A stretch of DNA of 64,000 nucleotides, from contig NZ_CP007145.1 in the NCBI RefSeq assembly GCF_000576555.1, positions 4,672,501 through 4,736,500 on the forward strand, written 5' to 3'. Positions within the stretch are counted from its first letter, which is position 1. The number at the start of each line of letters is the position of its first letter. Position numbers and translations under genes: made by a program. The notes under the pieces are model-generated. The model did no database searches. It was given only the letters and a program-made list of their open reading frames with translations, and was not told where the DNA came from. Source of the DNA: Hymenobacter swuensis DY53 (GTDB lineage Bacteria > Bacteroidota > Bacteroidia > Cytophagales > Hymenobacteraceae). Positions 8,490 through 17,408 of this stretch are shown piece by piece.

Positions 8490-9494
8490 CTATTTGCCCA
8501 GGTTGTCGATGATGGCCTGCGCAAACTCCGACGTAGAGGCCGAGCCGCCCAGGTCACCAGTGCACTTGGCTTTGTCCTTCAGCGTCAGCTCCAGCGCCTT
8601 CTCTATTTTCACTGCCTGCTCATGCTCGCCAATGTGGTGCAGCATCATCAGGGCCGAGCGGAGTAAAGCGGTGGGGTTGGCTTTGCCCTGGCCGGCAATA
8701 TCGGGGGCCGAGCCGTGTACGGCCTCAAAAATGGCCATATCGTCGCCGATGTTAGCACCGGCTACCACGCCCAGGCCGCCTACCAGCCCAGCACAAAGGT
8801 CGGAGAGGATGTCGCCGAACAGGTTGGTGGTTACAATCACGTCAAACTGCTCGGGCTTGCCCACCAGCTGCATGCACATGTTGTCGATGATCTTGTCCTC
8901 GTACTGAATCTGGGGAAACTCGCGGGCGGCTTCCTGGGCGGCATCCAGCATGATTTTGCCGGGCACCTTCAGGATGTTGGCTTTGTGGGCCAGCGTCACC
9001 TTTTTGCGGCCGTGCTTGGCGGCGTAAGCAAAGGCCGCGTGGCAGATTTTGCGGGCTCCGTTTACCGTCACGCGGGCAATGGAGTCGCCGATGCCGTTGT
9101 GCTCGTCCCACACTTCCAAGCCAGCGTAGAGGCCCTCGGTATTCTCACGGAAGAGCACCAGATCAATACCCTCGTAGCGGGTCTTGATGCCATCGGTGGT
9201 TTTGCTGGGGCGCACGTTCTGGTACAGGTCGTACTTCTGGCGCAGCGTCACGTTGATGCTGCGGAAGCCCTTGCCTACCGGCGTAGTGATGGGGCCTTTC
9301 AGGGCTACCTTATTCTTTTCCAGCGAGGTCAGTAGGGCTTGCGGAATCAGCTCGCCCGACTGGTCGAAGGTGGTCTGGCCCGCGTTCTGTTCCTCCCACT
9401 GCACGGGCACTTGGGCCGCCGCGAAGATATCGGTTACTGCTTTCGTAATTTCGGGGCCAATGCCGTCGCCGGGGATGAGCGTGATGAGATGCAT
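8490..9494 (-). CDS. NAD-type isocitrate dehydrogenase (isocitrate/isopropylmalate dehydrogenase family)
   Basis: The start is set at 9494 because [16 protein letters not shown] matches the family N-terminus; the longer open frame to 9623 would add 43 untypical residues. The product has 334 residues. The block [20 protein letters not shown] favours isocitrate over isopropylmalate: a Ser in this position contacts the isocitrate carboxylate, where isopropylmalate enzymes have hydrophobic residues. [10 protein letters not shown] and the metal-binding Asp near [14 protein letters not shown] are present. It would oxidise isocitrate to 2-oxoglutarate in the TCA cycle. It interrupts an otherwise conserved nusB-DUF1573-yajC order. 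Confidence 0.85.
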   Translation of the reverse strand: MHLITLIPGDGIGPEITKAVTDIFAAAQVPVQWEEQNAGQTTFDQSGELIPQALLTSLEKNKVALKGPITTPVGKGFRSINVTLRQKYDLYQNVRPSKTTDGIKTRYEGIDLVLFRENTEGLYAGLEVWDEHNGIGDSIARVTVNGARKICHAAFAYAAKHGRKKVTLAHKANILKVPGKIMLDAAQEAAREFPQIQYEDKIIDNMCMQLVGKPEQFDVIVTTNLFGDILSDLCAGLVGGLGVVAGANIGDDMAIFEAVHGSAPDIAGQGKANPTALLRSALMMLHHIGEHEQAVKIEKALELTLKDKAKCTGDLGGSASTSEFAQAIIDNLGK

Positions 9495-9654
9495 GCTATT
9501 GAGTTGGGTTAATGGGCAAGAGGAGGGCGAGCCGGGCCGACGAGGGGAGAGAATAAGAGCAGCTCGCGAAAAAACCGCCGAACCGGCCAGCAAACTGCCG
9601 ACCAATCCCACAATTTTGCACAAAGGTACCGCCTGTCGGCGGGTGCTGAAAATG

Positions 9655-9703
9655 AAAATGTGCGAACGTGCTCCGTTTGTTTACGAGCACATTCGCACAT
9701 TTT
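9655..9703 (-). terminator. Terminator hairpin after the YtxH gene
   Basis: 9655-9673 pairs with 9685-9703 (18 pairs, one C-A mismatch, 11-base loop). Read leftward it ends in a T-rich tract (ATTTTCATTTT), as expected for a terminator of the leftward gene ending at 9723. Confidence 0.65.
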
Positions 9704-9722
9704 TCATCTTACCCACATTACG

Positions 9723-10034
9723 CTATACCGTTTTGCGGGAGTTAATCTGGTTGATAAGCTGGTCCACGTCGCCGAGCAACTGTTCGGCTTTGCTCTTGGC
9801 GTCCTGAATCACGCGCTGACCTTCGCTCTTGGCCGAGCTGGGGCTCTGGTCGGTGCGGCTGGTCACTAGGTTTTCGGTGAGGTCGGCCAGGGTTTCGCGG
9901 TATTTCTCCAGCTGATAACTCAGCCAGCTACGCGTTTCGCGGCCCTTTTCAGGCGCGTACAAAAGTCCGATAACGGCCCCGGTGAGGGCGCCGCCGGCGA
10001 AGCACAGAATGCCGGTGGTGGTTTTGCTACTCAT
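9723..10034 (-). CDS. YtxH domain protein
   Basis: A 103-residue protein. The N-terminal hydrophobic segment (LCFAGGALTGAVIGLLYAPE, residues 11-30) followed by KGRETRSWL is the YtxH signature. The rest is a charged, probably helical tail. YtxH proteins are small general-stress-associated membrane proteins in Firmicutes and are widespread in Bacteroidota with unknown function. The helix ending in YAPEKGRE suggests single-pass insertion with a cytoplasmic tail. Confidence 0.8.
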   Translation of the reverse strand: MSSKTTTGILCFAGGALTGAVIGLLYAPEKGRETRSWLSYQLEKYRETLADLTENLVTSRTDQSPSSAKSEGQRVIQDAKSKAEQLLGDVDQLINQINSRKTV

Positions 10035-10136
10035 GTTTCTTGCTCTAGAAGTGAGTACAGGTGGAAAATGACGTGAGAATTGGGAGTGCCCAATAGTACG
10101 TAAAAATGCGGCGGAAGATATGTGGCTTTACTGGAA

Positions 10137-10231
10137 CGTCATGCCGAGCGGAACGAAGCACCTCGCGTGCTGACGTCTGAATAGCACCACCACGCCAACA
10201 CGCGAGATTCCTCAGCAAGCTCGGAATGACG
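10137..10231. repeat. Family A palindromic repeat
   Basis: A 95-base element. The right arm (CACGCGAGATTCCTCAGCAAGCTCGGAATGACG in two pieces) is well preserved; the left arm has the variant GTCATGCCGAGCGGAACGAA. It begins 6 bases downstream of the nusB stop codon. Confidence 0.85.
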
Positions 10232-10237
10232 GGCTGC

Positions 10238-11422
10238 TTACTGGTTATCCAGCAAGCCCCGGCCCGACTTACGGATAGCGCCGCTGGCCGTCAGGTCTTG
10301 GGCCAGCTTGTCCAGAATGCCGTTCACGAACTGCTTGCTCTTGGGCGTGGAGTACATCTTGCTGATTTCGATGTACTCGTTGATAGTCACCTTCACCGGA
10401 ATGGCCCGGAACAGGTGCATCTCGCAGAGAGCCATCTTCAGCAGAATCTTGTCGGTGAGGGCTACGCGCTCCACGTCCCAGTTCTGCACCGATTCGGCAA
10501 TCAGCTTCTCGTACTTGTCGTCCTCGGCCAGCGTCTGCTGATACAGGCTTTCGGCAAACTCCTTGTCTTCCTGCCAGTTGGCCGACAGCGACATGAGCAC
10601 CAGGTTTTCGTCGGCAGCTTCGTCAAGCATCTTGACGGTTTTCACCACCAGGTTTTTCACGATGGCGCGGTTTTCCTCCCAGTTCAGGTCGTCCTCCTCA
10701 ATATAGGCGGGCAGGCTGGTGCCTTTAAACACGTAGGTTTTGTAGAGGTGCTTGAGCATCTCCTGGTCCTCGGTGTAATTGCCGGCGGGAGCGGCCAGGT
10801 AGCTCAGCAGCTCGGCGTCCTGCTTCATTTCGGTGCGCCAGGCGGTGCGCAGAGCGTCCAGCTCGTCCTCGCCGTGCCACTTCAGGGAGCGGCGAATGGT
10901 AAGGTCCTGCAGCTGCAGGTTGTTCATGAGCTTGTCGATGGCCTGGTTTTCCTGCAGGCGTGTAGCATCCAGCAGTGGCTCTTTGGCGGCCGTGTAGCGG
11001 CGCGAGTCGCGCACCTTCTCCTCCTCAATTACCTGCAGCAGGGTTTCGGGGATGTTGAGCAGGTGAATGTACTGGTCGTGGATGCTCTCGGCGGCGTGTA
11101 CCATCTGGCCGCCGTAGTACGTGGCGTCCTTGGCCACGGCCTTGCGGTAGTACTTGATGGCCTCCTTCACCGCGTCGTTCACGTCGGCATCCTCAGTAGC
11201 TTCCGGCTCCTCGCCGGATTTGTGCCACTCCTTGAAAATGAGCTCGGCCATTTTGCGCTGGCCCTGCAGAAGCTTGCGGTCCTGGGGCTCCGGCGAGTTC
11301 AAATCGGGCGCGAAGGCATCCGCAATCTGGTCGATGGCAAGTAAGAAATCGGACCCGACAGCCTGATGATAGGCGTACAGAGCCTGCATGACCTTGATGC
11401 GAAGCGTGCGACGGTTGAGCAT
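10238..11422 (-). CDS. nusB: Transcription antitermination factor NusB
   Basis: A 394-residue protein. MLNRRTLRIKVMQALYAYHQ is the usual Bacteroidota NusB start. The classical NusB RNA-binding helical domain is C-terminal (about residues 235-380, including DKILLKMALCEMHLF and KVTINEYIEISKMYSTPKS). The long helical N-terminal extension is normal for this phylum, where NusB is roughly twice the E. coli length. NusB binds boxA RNA with NusE (ribosomal protein S10) to promote rRNA antitermination. It is the first gene of the leftward yajC/coaE block. Confidence 0.93.
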   Translation of the reverse strand: MLNRRTLRIKVMQALYAYHQAVGSDFLLAIDQIADAFAPDLNSPEPQDRKLLQGQRKMAELIFKEWHKSGEEPEATEDADVNDAVKEAIKYYRKAVAKDATYYGGQMVHAAESIHDQYIHLLNIPETLLQVIEEEKVRDSRRYTAAKEPLLDATRLQENQAIDKLMNNLQLQDLTIRRSLKWHGEDELDALRTAWRTEMKQDAELLSYLAAPAGNYTEDQEMLKHLYKTYVFKGTSLPAYIEEDDLNWEENRAIVKNLVVKTVKMLDEAADENLVLMSLSANWQEDKEFAESLYQQTLAEDDKYEKLIAESVQNWDVERVALTDKILLKMALCEMHLFRAIPVKVTINEYIEISKMYSTPKSKQFVNGILDKLAQDLTASGAIRKSGRGLLDNQ

Positions 11423-11430
11423 TCTGGGGA

Positions 11431-11537
11431 GGTGAAGTTGTGAAGTTGTGAAGTTGTGAAATGACAGATTCGATACCTACACGCCCTCAAGGGCTTAGCA
11501 CATCAAATTCACCATTTTACAACTTCACAACTTCACC
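11431..11537. repeat. Inverted repeat built from GTGAAGTT units
   Basis: The left arm (11431-11463) carries tandem copies of GTGAAGTT ending in GTGAAATG. The right arm (about 11513-11537) is its complement, CATTTTACAACTTCACAACTTCACC in two blocks. It fills the gap between the leucine dehydrogenase stop and the nusB start, so it may affect nusB expression. Confidence 0.65.
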
Positions 11538-11539
11538 AT

Positions 11540-12631
11540 TTAGTAAGTTGATTTAACCTTGCCGATAGCGGCAATGCGCTCCTCGGCCTGGCGGGTGGCG
11601 GCGGCCTGGGGGTGACTGCCTTCCTGCTCGGCTTTCTGAAGCACCTGGGTGGTAATGTCGTAGATGCGCTCCGTCTGGGTCATCACCGACTGGCGGTTGC
11701 CGCCCTGTACTTCGGAGCACACGTTGATGAGGCCGCCGGCGTTGATGAGGAAGTCGGGGGCGTAGATGATGCCACGCTGCACCAGGGCTGGGCCGTGCAC
11801 GTTCTCGTCGGCCAGCTGGTTGTTGGCACAACCAGCCACCACGCGGGCTTTCAGACGCGGGATGGTGTCATCGTTGAGGGTAGCACCGAGGGCGCAGGGC
11901 GAGTATATATCCACGTCCTGGTCGTAAATTTCATCGAGGCCCACCATGCGGGCGTTGAAGCGGCTGGCGGCTTCCAGAGCGCGGTCTTCGTAGTAGTCGC
12001 AGAGTACAAGTTGGGCACCCTCCTTCTGCAGATACTCCATTAGGTAAGTACCCACGTGGCCCACGCCCTGCACGGCCACCCGCTTGCCAGCCAGCGAATC
12101 GGAGCCGAAGGCTTTATGCGCGGCGGCTTTCATGCCCATGTAGGTGCCGTAGGCCGTTACCGGCGACGGGTCGCCGGAGCCGCCCATGCTCTCGGGCAGG
12201 CCCGACACGTGCTTGGTTTCCATGCGGATGTACTCCATGTCCTTGGTGGTCATGTTCACATCCTCGGCCGTGATGTACTTGCCGTTAAGGTTCTGCACGA
12301 AGCGGCCGAACTTGCGTAGCAGGGCCTCTGTCTTCATGGTTTTGGCGTCGCCGATGATGACGGCCTTGCCCCCACCCAGGTTCAGGCCCGAAATGGCCGC
12401 TTTGTAGGTCATGCCCCGGCTCAGGCGCAGCACGTCGTTCAGGGCCTCGGCCTCGGAGGTGTAGTGCCACATGCGGGTACCGCCCAAGGCCGGCCCCAGC
12501 ACCGTATTGTGAATGCCGATGATGGCTTTCAGGCCGGTTTCGTGGTCGTGGCAGAACACAACTTGCTCATGCTGATACTCGGCAATTTGCCCGAAGACCG
12601 ACGATTCGGTCAGCACTTTCGTTTCTACCAT
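11540..12631 (-). CDS. Leucine dehydrogenase (Glu/Leu/Phe/Val dehydrogenase family)
   Basis: A 363-residue protein. The dimerisation and active-site block has K77 (SRGMTYKAA) and K89 (GLNLGGGKAVI), aligning with the substrate-binding and catalytic lysines of leucine dehydrogenase. The NAD-binding motif VQGVGHVGTYL is at about residues 186-196. It would reversibly deaminate branched-chain amino acids to 2-oxo acids with NAD. It reads leftward from a 455-base divergent gap shared with the ABC exporter gene at 13087. Confidence 0.88.
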   Translation of the reverse strand: MVETKVLTESSVFGQIAEYQHEQVVFCHDHETGLKAIIGIHNTVLGPALGGTRMWHYTSEAEALNDVLRLSRGMTYKAAISGLNLGGGKAVIIGDAKTMKTEALLRKFGRFVQNLNGKYITAEDVNMTTKDMEYIRMETKHVSGLPESMGGSGDPSPVTAYGTYMGMKAAAHKAFGSDSLAGKRVAVQGVGHVGTYLMEYLQKEGAQLVLCDYYEDRALEAASRFNARMVGLDEIYDQDVDIYSPCALGATLNDDTIPRLKARVVAGCANNQLADENVHGPALVQRGIIYAPDFLINAGGLINVCSEVQGGNRQSVMTQTERIYDITTQVLQKAEQEGSHPQAAATRQAEERIAAIGKVKSTY

Positions 12632-13086
12632 AAGAAGGGGTGGAAAAAAGAGGTGGGTGGGGTGGTTATCGTACCTTTGCGGAGCCCTCGAAAGGAAAAA
12701 GTGCTCCGTGCCTCGTTAAACGAATGATAACACCCCGTGGCTGTTTTCCCGTCGTTCAATGAAATCCACAGCCCACTTCCGGTTCGGGTGGCCTCCCGCA
12801 ATGCGGGTGCAAAAGTACGCCGTTTTTCCGATTTCAGCCACTTGGCTCCTTACTTTATCGGAAGTTTAGAGGTTTGGAATCTAGAAAGTTAGCGGGTGCT
12901 GCGGGGTCTGTCCGAGCCGAAGAAAACCCTTTTGTAAACTTTTAACTTTCTATTAGCCAAACTGCTACTCTTTCCGGGGAGCAGTTGAAAATTTAGCAAT
13001 GCCGGGAAGCCCCACCAACCCGGCGGCTTCTTATCCGCAACGTCATGGCGCGGTAACGCGTCCTTCTTTTTTCTCTGTTTTATACC
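12632..13086. other. Divergent intergenic region with a candidate -7 box
   Basis: 455 bases between two divergent gene starts. On the minus strand TACTTTTG (12810-12817) fits the Bacteroidota -7 consensus TAnnTTTG and could serve the leucine dehydrogenase gene with a long leader; no clear -33 partner is seen. On the plus strand TACCTTTG (12672-12679) also matches but points at no gene nearby. No RNA gene or leader peptide was recognised. Confidence 0.35.
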
Positions 13087-14871
13087 GTGCGCGCCCTCTC
13101 CGCTACCAACAAATACCTGTTTCGCTATAAGTGGCACTTCCTCGGGGGCGTGCTGTTTGTGGCCTTGAGCACGCTACTGGCCATTTTCCCGGCCCAGATT
13201 GTGCGTTACGCCTTTGATCTGGTGGGTGAAGGTATCGACCTCTACCACCTCTACGCCGGCACCCGGGCCCAGAGCCAGGTGTACGAACTGTTCGGGCGCA
13301 ACGTGCTGCTGTACGGCATCCTGATTCTGCTGATGGCGCTGCTACGCGGCATCTTCCTGTTCTTCATGCGCCAGACGCTCATCGTGATGAGCCGGCACGT
13401 GGAAAACGACCAGAAAAACGAAATCTACCAGCACTACCAGAGCCTGCCGCTGAGCTTTTACCGCCGCCACAGCACCGGGGATTTGATGTCGCGCATTTCG
13501 GAGGACGTGGGGCGAGTGCGCATGTATATTGGGCCGGCGCTCATGTACTTCATGCAGCTCGTGATTCTGTTCGTGCTCATTGTGCCGCTCATGTTCATGG
13601 TGAACGTGAAGCTGACGCTGTACACGTTGCTGCCGCTACCTATTCTGAGCGTGAGCATTTTCTACGTGAACAACCTCATCGAGAAGAAAAGCGACGAGAT
13701 TCAACGCTCTTTGGCCGGCATGACCACGTTCGTGCAGGAGGCGTTTTCGGGCATCCGCGTGATTAAGTCTTTTGTGCGGGAGGAGGATTCGCGCCAGCAA
13801 TTCGCGGTGGCTTCCGAGGAGTACAAGCAGAAGTCGCTGAGCCTGAACTTCGTAAACTCGCTGTTTTTTCCACTGATTCTGTTCCTGATTGGCCTGAGCA
13901 CCATCATCACCGTCTGGATTGGCGGGCAGGAAGTTATCCGGGGCACCATCACCACGGGCAGCATTGCCGAGTTCCTGATTTACGTGAACCTGCTCACCTG
14001 GCCCGTTACGGCTTTGGGCTGGACCAGCTCGTTGGTGCAGCGCGCCGAGGCCTCCCAGGCCCGCATCAACGAGTTCATGCACCAGCAAACCGACATCGTG
14101 TCGCGCCGCAACCTGGAGCTGGAGCTGAAGGGCGACATCGTGTTCGACCACGTTTCGTTCACCTACCCCGACACCGGCATTCAGGCCCTGCGCGACGTGT
14201 CATTCCGCATCCGCCACGGCCAGACGCTGGCCGTTATCGGCAACACCGGCTCGGGCAAAAGCACTGTGGCTGCTCTGCTCTCCCGCCTCTACGACGTGAC
14301 GGAAGGCAGCATCCGGGTGGACGATGAGGACGTGCGCGACCTGTCGCTCAAAACTCTGCGGGGCCAGATCGGCTACGTGCCCCAAGACGTGTTTCTGTTC
14401 TCCGACAGCATCCGCAACAACATCAACTTCGGCCTTGACCAGCCCGATGAGGCCCGCATGCAGCAGGCCGCCAAGGATGCCAACGTTTACGAGAACATCC
14501 TGCGCTTCCCCGAGGGCTTCGATACAAAGCTGGGTGAGCGGGGCATCACGCTGTCGGGCGGCCAGAAGCAGCGCGTGAGCATTGCCCGGGCGTTGGTAAA
14601 AGAGCCCAAAATCCTGATCCTCGACGATGCTCTATCGGCCGTGGACACCAACACCGAAAACGCCATTCTGAACGCGTTCCAGCGCATTATGCACAACCGC
14701 ACCAGCCTCATCATCAGCCACCGGGTAAGCTCGGTGAAACTGGCCGACGAAATCCTGGTGCTCGACGACGGCCAGATTGTGCAGCACGGCACCCACGAGG
14801 TGCTCATGCAGGACCAAAACGGCCTCTACCGGGCGCTGTACGAGCGGCAGCTGCAAAGCGAGGAAGCATAA
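13087..14871 (+). CDS. ABC exporter half-transporter (membrane domain plus ATPase), degenerate-site type
   Basis: A 594-residue protein starting at a GTG. Six membrane helices lie in residues 1-330 and the ATPase in about 345-590. Walker A GNTGSGKST is at about residue 385, the signature LSGGQKQR at about 489, and Walker B ILILDDALSAVD at about 508-519. The catalytic Glu after Walker B is replaced by Asp (LDDA), as in the non-catalytic halves of heterodimeric exporters such as the TM287 and BmrC types. Its probable partner is the canonical half at 18891-20663, about 4 kb away on the other strand. It should export a lipid or a hydrophobic compound; the substrate is unknown. Confidence 0.9.
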   Translation: MRALSATNKYLFRYKWHFLGGVLFVALSTLLAIFPAQIVRYAFDLVGEGIDLYHLYAGTRAQSQVYELFGRNVLLYGILILLMALLRGIFLFFMRQTLIVMSRHVENDQKNEIYQHYQSLPLSFYRRHSTGDLMSRISEDVGRVRMYIGPALMYFMQLVILFVLIVPLMFMVNVKLTLYTLLPLPILSVSIFYVNNLIEKKSDEIQRSLAGMTTFVQEAFSGIRVIKSFVREEDSRQQFAVASEEYKQKSLSLNFVNSLFFPLILFLIGLSTIITVWIGGQEVIRGTITTGSIAEFLIYVNLLTWPVTALGWTSSLVQRAEASQARINEFMHQQTDIVSRRNLELELKGDIVFDHVSFTYPDTGIQALRDVSFRIRHGQTLAVIGNTGSGKSTVAALLSRLYDVTEGSIRVDDEDVRDLSLKTLRGQIGYVPQDVFLFSDSIRNNINFGLDQPDEARMQQAAKDANVYENILRFPEGFDTKLGERGITLSGGQKQRVSIARALVKEPKILILDDALSAVDTNTENAILNAFQRIMHNRTSLIISHRVSSVKLADEILVLDDGQIVQHGTHEVLMQDQNGLYRALYERQLQSEEA

Positions 14872-14873
14872 TT

Positions 14874-15036
14874 GTCATTGCGAGGAGGCACGACGAAGCA
14901 ATCCTTCCTTTTCTAGGCTCCCAACTTTGATCTACTCAAAAGCCCCTGACGTTCGCGCGAACGTCAGGGGCTTTCTGCACTTCAGGGCTTGGTGCTTCTT
15001 GAAGGAAGGATTGCTTCGGCTGCGCCTCGCAATGAC
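14874..15036. repeat. Family B terminator-bearing palindromic element
   Basis: The outer arms GTCATTGCGAGGAGGCA and TGCGCCTCGCAATGAC, and the inner arms GAAGCAATCCTTCCTT and AAGGAAGGATTGCTTC, surround an 18-bp perfect palindrome (14938-14973, AAAGCCCCTGACGTTCGC) that ends in a T-rich tract. It fills the gap between convergent genes, 2 and 4 bases from the two stop codons. Confidence 0.85.
14938..14973. terminator. Bidirectional terminator core of the family B element
   Basis: Perfect 18-bp self-complementary stem with A-tract and T-tract ends, so it reads as an intrinsic terminator from either side. Confidence 0.75.
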
Positions 15037-15040
15037 GTAG

Positions 15041-16171
15041 TCACCCCATCAACTGCGCGGCCTGCCAGCCGCTGCTGGCGCCAAGGGCCACGCCCATCCC
15101 GTTGCAGCGCACGGCCACGAACAGGCCCGGCTGCACCTCGCGGATGATGGGTTCCAGCTCCCGGCCGAAGGCCATCACGCCACTCCAGCGGTAGTCAATG
15201 CGGGGGCGGTGGCCGGGCACGATGACTTCATGCAACAGCTGTTCCAGCCGTTGCTGTACCAGCCTAGTCAGGCCGGACTCGGTGGTGGTTTCGGCCTGAA
15301 AATCGAGGTTACGACCGCCCCCCAGCAGGATCCGTTCCTCCACCTGCCGGAAGTAATAATAGCCTTTATCGTAATGAAACGTGCCGGGCAGGTGCAGGCC
15401 GGGAATGGGCTCCGTCACGAGTACTTGGCCCCGACCGGGCACCACGTCCAAGTCTGGCAGCAGCTGGCGACTGAAGGCGTTGGTAGCTACCAGCACCTGC
15501 CCAGCCGCCAGTTCTAGCTCATCCAGTTGCACCCGCACGCCACCGGCCCCGGTTTCTACGCCCAGCACCGGGCAGCCATGCAGCACCGTAACGCCCGCTG
15601 CCCAGGCCCGTTGCAGCAGCGTATGCATCATCCGGCCGGTATCGAGGCTGCCTTCGGCCGTGTTTTCCAGCATCACCGTGGCACCGCCCAGGCCCAGGAC
15701 CGGCAGTTGGGCCGAGGCGTCGCGAAAGATACCGGCGGAGCCGATAACGGGGGCCAGCAGCGCGTTGTAGTATGCTACGTGTTCCCGACAGGTGGCAGCC
15801 AGGCCGGCTTCCTCGGGCCGGAACAGCTCATAACCACCCTCGGGCCGGTAGCCAATGGCCTCGTCGCCCAACAGCTCGCGCAAACGGCGCAGACCATGCC
15901 AGCGGGCCTGCACCACGCGCAGCAAGGCCTCGGGGCCGCCGCGCTGCTCCTGCTCCCGCAGCTCCGAGATGCTGCCGAAACAGGCGAAACCAGCGTTTTT
16001 GGTGCTGGCCCCGTTGGGCAGCGTATCGCGCTCCAGCACCAGCACCCGGGCCGTAGGCCGAAGCTGCCGGGTGTAGATGGCCGCCGTCAGCCCCACAAGC
16101 CCCGCCCCGATTATCACCACATCCGCGCCTTGCAGAAACGTCTGATGTTCCCAGTACGATAGGTTTTTCAT
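15041..16171 (-). CDS. FAD-dependent oxidoreductase (DadA/DAO family)
   Basis: The start is placed at 16171 (MKNLSYWEHQ); the open frame extends 21 codons further, but through the upstream terminator hairpin. 376 residues. The dinucleotide fold VVIIGAGLVGLTAA is at residues 18-31, a second FAD contact TKNAGFACFGS lies near residue 60, and a C-terminal FAD-closing region follows (VAVRCNGMGVALG). The family oxidises amines or amino acids (glycine, sarcosine, D-amino acids) to the imine, making peroxide or passing electrons on. The substrate is undefined. No signal peptide, so cytoplasmic. Confidence 0.8.
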   Translation of the reverse strand: MKNLSYWEHQTFLQGADVVIIGAGLVGLTAAIYTRQLRPTARVLVLERDTLPNGASTKNAGFACFGSISELREQEQRGGPEALLRVVQARWHGLRRLRELLGDEAIGYRPEGGYELFRPEEAGLAATCREHVAYYNALLAPVIGSAGIFRDASAQLPVLGLGGATVMLENTAEGSLDTGRMMHTLLQRAWAAGVTVLHGCPVLGVETGAGGVRVQLDELELAAGQVLVATNAFSRQLLPDLDVVPGRGQVLVTEPIPGLHLPGTFHYDKGYYYFRQVEERILLGGGRNLDFQAETTTESGLTRLVQQRLEQLLHEVIVPGHRPRIDYRWSGVMAFGRELEPIIREVQPGLFVAVRCNGMGVALGASSGWQAAQLMG

Positions 16172-16220
16172 GAGCAATCCGTCAATCAGCAGCCGAAATC
16201 TGCCGGAAATTCGGACAAAG

Positions 16221-16255
16221 AAAAAGCCCCGCAAATCTTATTTGCGGGGCTTTTT
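16221..16255 (-). terminator. Intrinsic terminator
   Basis: AAAAAGCCCCGCAAA (16221-16235) pairs perfectly over 15 bp with 16241-16255, with loop TCTTA and a T-tract on both strands. It ends the leftward gene at 16278 and insulates the oxidoreductase gene. Confidence 0.85.
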
Positions 16256-16277
16256 CAAAAAACAAAGCTGTTGTGAC

Positions 16278-16736
16278 CTACTGGCCCAGCATCACGCGCT
16301 TGAGGCCACGCCGCTCCCCGGAGGTACACTGCACGATGTAGGAGCCGGCGGGCAGGTTGCTCACGTCCAGCACCGCGGCGGCATCACCCGAAATCAGGTC
16401 CCGGGTCAGGACGGGGCGGCCATCGGTACCGTTGAGTTCCACGCGGGTGGGGCCGGTAGCATCCGTGCGCACCGTGAGGCGCTTGGTCAGCGGATTGGTT
16501 TCGGCGCGCACCTTCAGGGCGTTGGTGTTGGGTGTGGGGTCCATCATCTTATCGGTGATGAGGGCCGGGGCTGCCACCGCCACCAACGGAGCTGCTGAGG
16601 CCGCCGGCTTAGGGGCCGGAGCCGTCGGTTTAGCAACTGAAACAGCCGGCTTGGCGGCTACTTTCGTTTGCGCCTGGGCAAATTGTCCGGTCAGGAGTAA
16701 TACCAGCAGGCAACCCAGAAGAGTAAAAGTTTTCAT
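16278..16736 (-). CDS. Small secreted protein with a T9SS-type C-terminal domain
   Basis: The start is set at 16736, where MKTFTLLGCLLVLLLTGQ begins a signal peptide ending near AQAQ (residue 23). 152 residues. An Ala/Pro/Lys-rich low-complexity stretch (about 24-65) is followed by a beta-rich C-terminal domain resembling the type A T9SS sorting domain (TKRLTVRTDATGPTRVEL, then SNLPAGSYIVQCTSGERR, ending RVMLGQ). The protein is little more than a linker plus a sorting-like domain, and no catalytic module is visible. Its function is unknown. Confidence 0.7.
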   Translation of the reverse strand: MKTFTLLGCLLVLLLTGQFAQAQTKVAAKPAVSVAKPTAPAPKPAASAAPLVAVAAPALITDKMMDPTPNTNALKVRAETNPLTKRLTVRTDATGPTRVELNGTDGRPVLTRDLISGDAAAVLDVSNLPAGSYIVQCTSGERRGLKRVMLGQ

Positions 16737-16988
16737 ACGCGTTCCTGTCAGATTATGTGAACGATACGGCCGGGTAAAGGTACGAAACTCTACCCCCACA
16801 TCGGATTGGTCGAGCTTAAAGTACGTGGTGGCATATCGGGGCAATAAACGCGCCAGAGTGTTTTTTTATTTCGAGCGGGCATTATTTCTCTGGTCTTCCA
16901 ACTTCCACATTCTGAAACGTCTACCGCCTGTTGTGCCAGCTGCGGCGCGGATAATGGGAGCCGAGCACAGAAAAAAACACCACTGAAG

Positions 16989-17020
16989 TTGCGCGGATAT
17001 CATTTACCGCGTTACATTTG
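16989..17020 (+). promoter_or_regulatory. Candidate tRNA promoter, Bacteroidota type
   Basis: The -33 element TTG (16989-16991), a 21-base spacer and the -7 element TACATTTG (17013-17020), an exact TAnnTTTG match, place the start about 7 bases before the first tRNA. Confidence 0.5.
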
Positions 17021-17033
17021 CATCACAATTCCT

Positions 17034-17107
17034 CGGGGTGTAGCGTAGCCTGGTATCGCGCCAGCATGGGGTGCTGGAGGTCGTAGGTTCGAATCCTGCC
17101 ACTCCGA
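17034..17107 (+). tRNA. tRNA-Pro (anticodon GGG)
   Basis: A 74-base cloverleaf without an encoded CCA. Acceptor arms CGGGGTG and CACTCCG (one G-U pair) with discriminator A, anticodon stem CCAGC/GCTGG with loop ATGGGGT giving anticodon GGG, and T arm GTAGGTTCGAATCCTGC. The second proline tRNA follows 86 bases downstream and shares acceptor, D-arm and T-arm sequence. Confidence 0.93.
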
Positions 17108-17126
17108 CCGAAGAGTTATCTGATCG

Positions 17127-17161
17127 AAAAGCCTCTGGGAACCCCACCCGGAGGCTTTTTT
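17127..17161 (+). terminator. Terminator between the two tRNA genes
   Basis: AAAAGCCTC...GAGGCTTTTT with inner GGG/CCC pairs and a T-tract, 19 bases after the first tRNA. The two tRNAs may therefore be separate or partly read-through transcripts. Confidence 0.7.
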
Positions 17162-17193
17162 CGGCCTAAAAAAGTGAGTACCCAAGTTTCCCT

Positions 17194-17267
17194 CGGGGTG
17201 TAGCGCAGCCCGGTAGCGCGCGTCGTTCGGGACGACGAGGCCGTAGGTTCGAATCCTGCCACCCCGA
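17194..17267 (+). tRNA. tRNA-Pro (anticodon CGG)
   Basis: A 74-base cloverleaf, no encoded CCA. Acceptor CGGGGTG/CACCCCG with discriminator A, anticodon stem CGTCG/CGACG, loop TTCGGGA giving anticodon CGG, and a T arm identical to the upstream copy. It reads the CCG codon, which is abundant in this GC-rich genome. Confidence 0.93.
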
Positions 17268-17286
17268 CTTTGATACTCTCTCCCTG

Positions 17287-17323
17287 AAAAAGCCCGCTGG
17301 ACTTCGGTTTAGTGGGCTTTTTT
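17287..17323 (+). terminator. Terminator after the second tRNA-Pro
   Basis: AAAAAGCCCGCTGGA and the complementary TAGTGGGCTTTTTT form a stem with a T-tract 19 bases after the tRNA. Confidence 0.7.
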
Positions 17324-17408
17324 GCGTTTCTAATGGTTTATGGTGCGGTTTATGTTAAGATAAGTTCCATCTGAAGGCTTTTTTTATCACTCTTTCTACA
17401 TCACTTTT

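Noticed and set aside
9495..9623. 43-residue N-terminal extension of isocitrate dehydrogenase
   Set aside because: The conserved N-terminus of the family starts at [11 protein letters not shown] (9494); the extension is low-quality sequence.
10226..11344. 372-codon open frame opposite nusB
   Set aside because: Antisense shadow with repetitive Leu/Val/Gln composition.
12672..12679. Plus-strand TACCTTTG as a promoter
   Set aside because: Exact -7 match, but more than 400 bases from the next rightward gene and without a -33 element.
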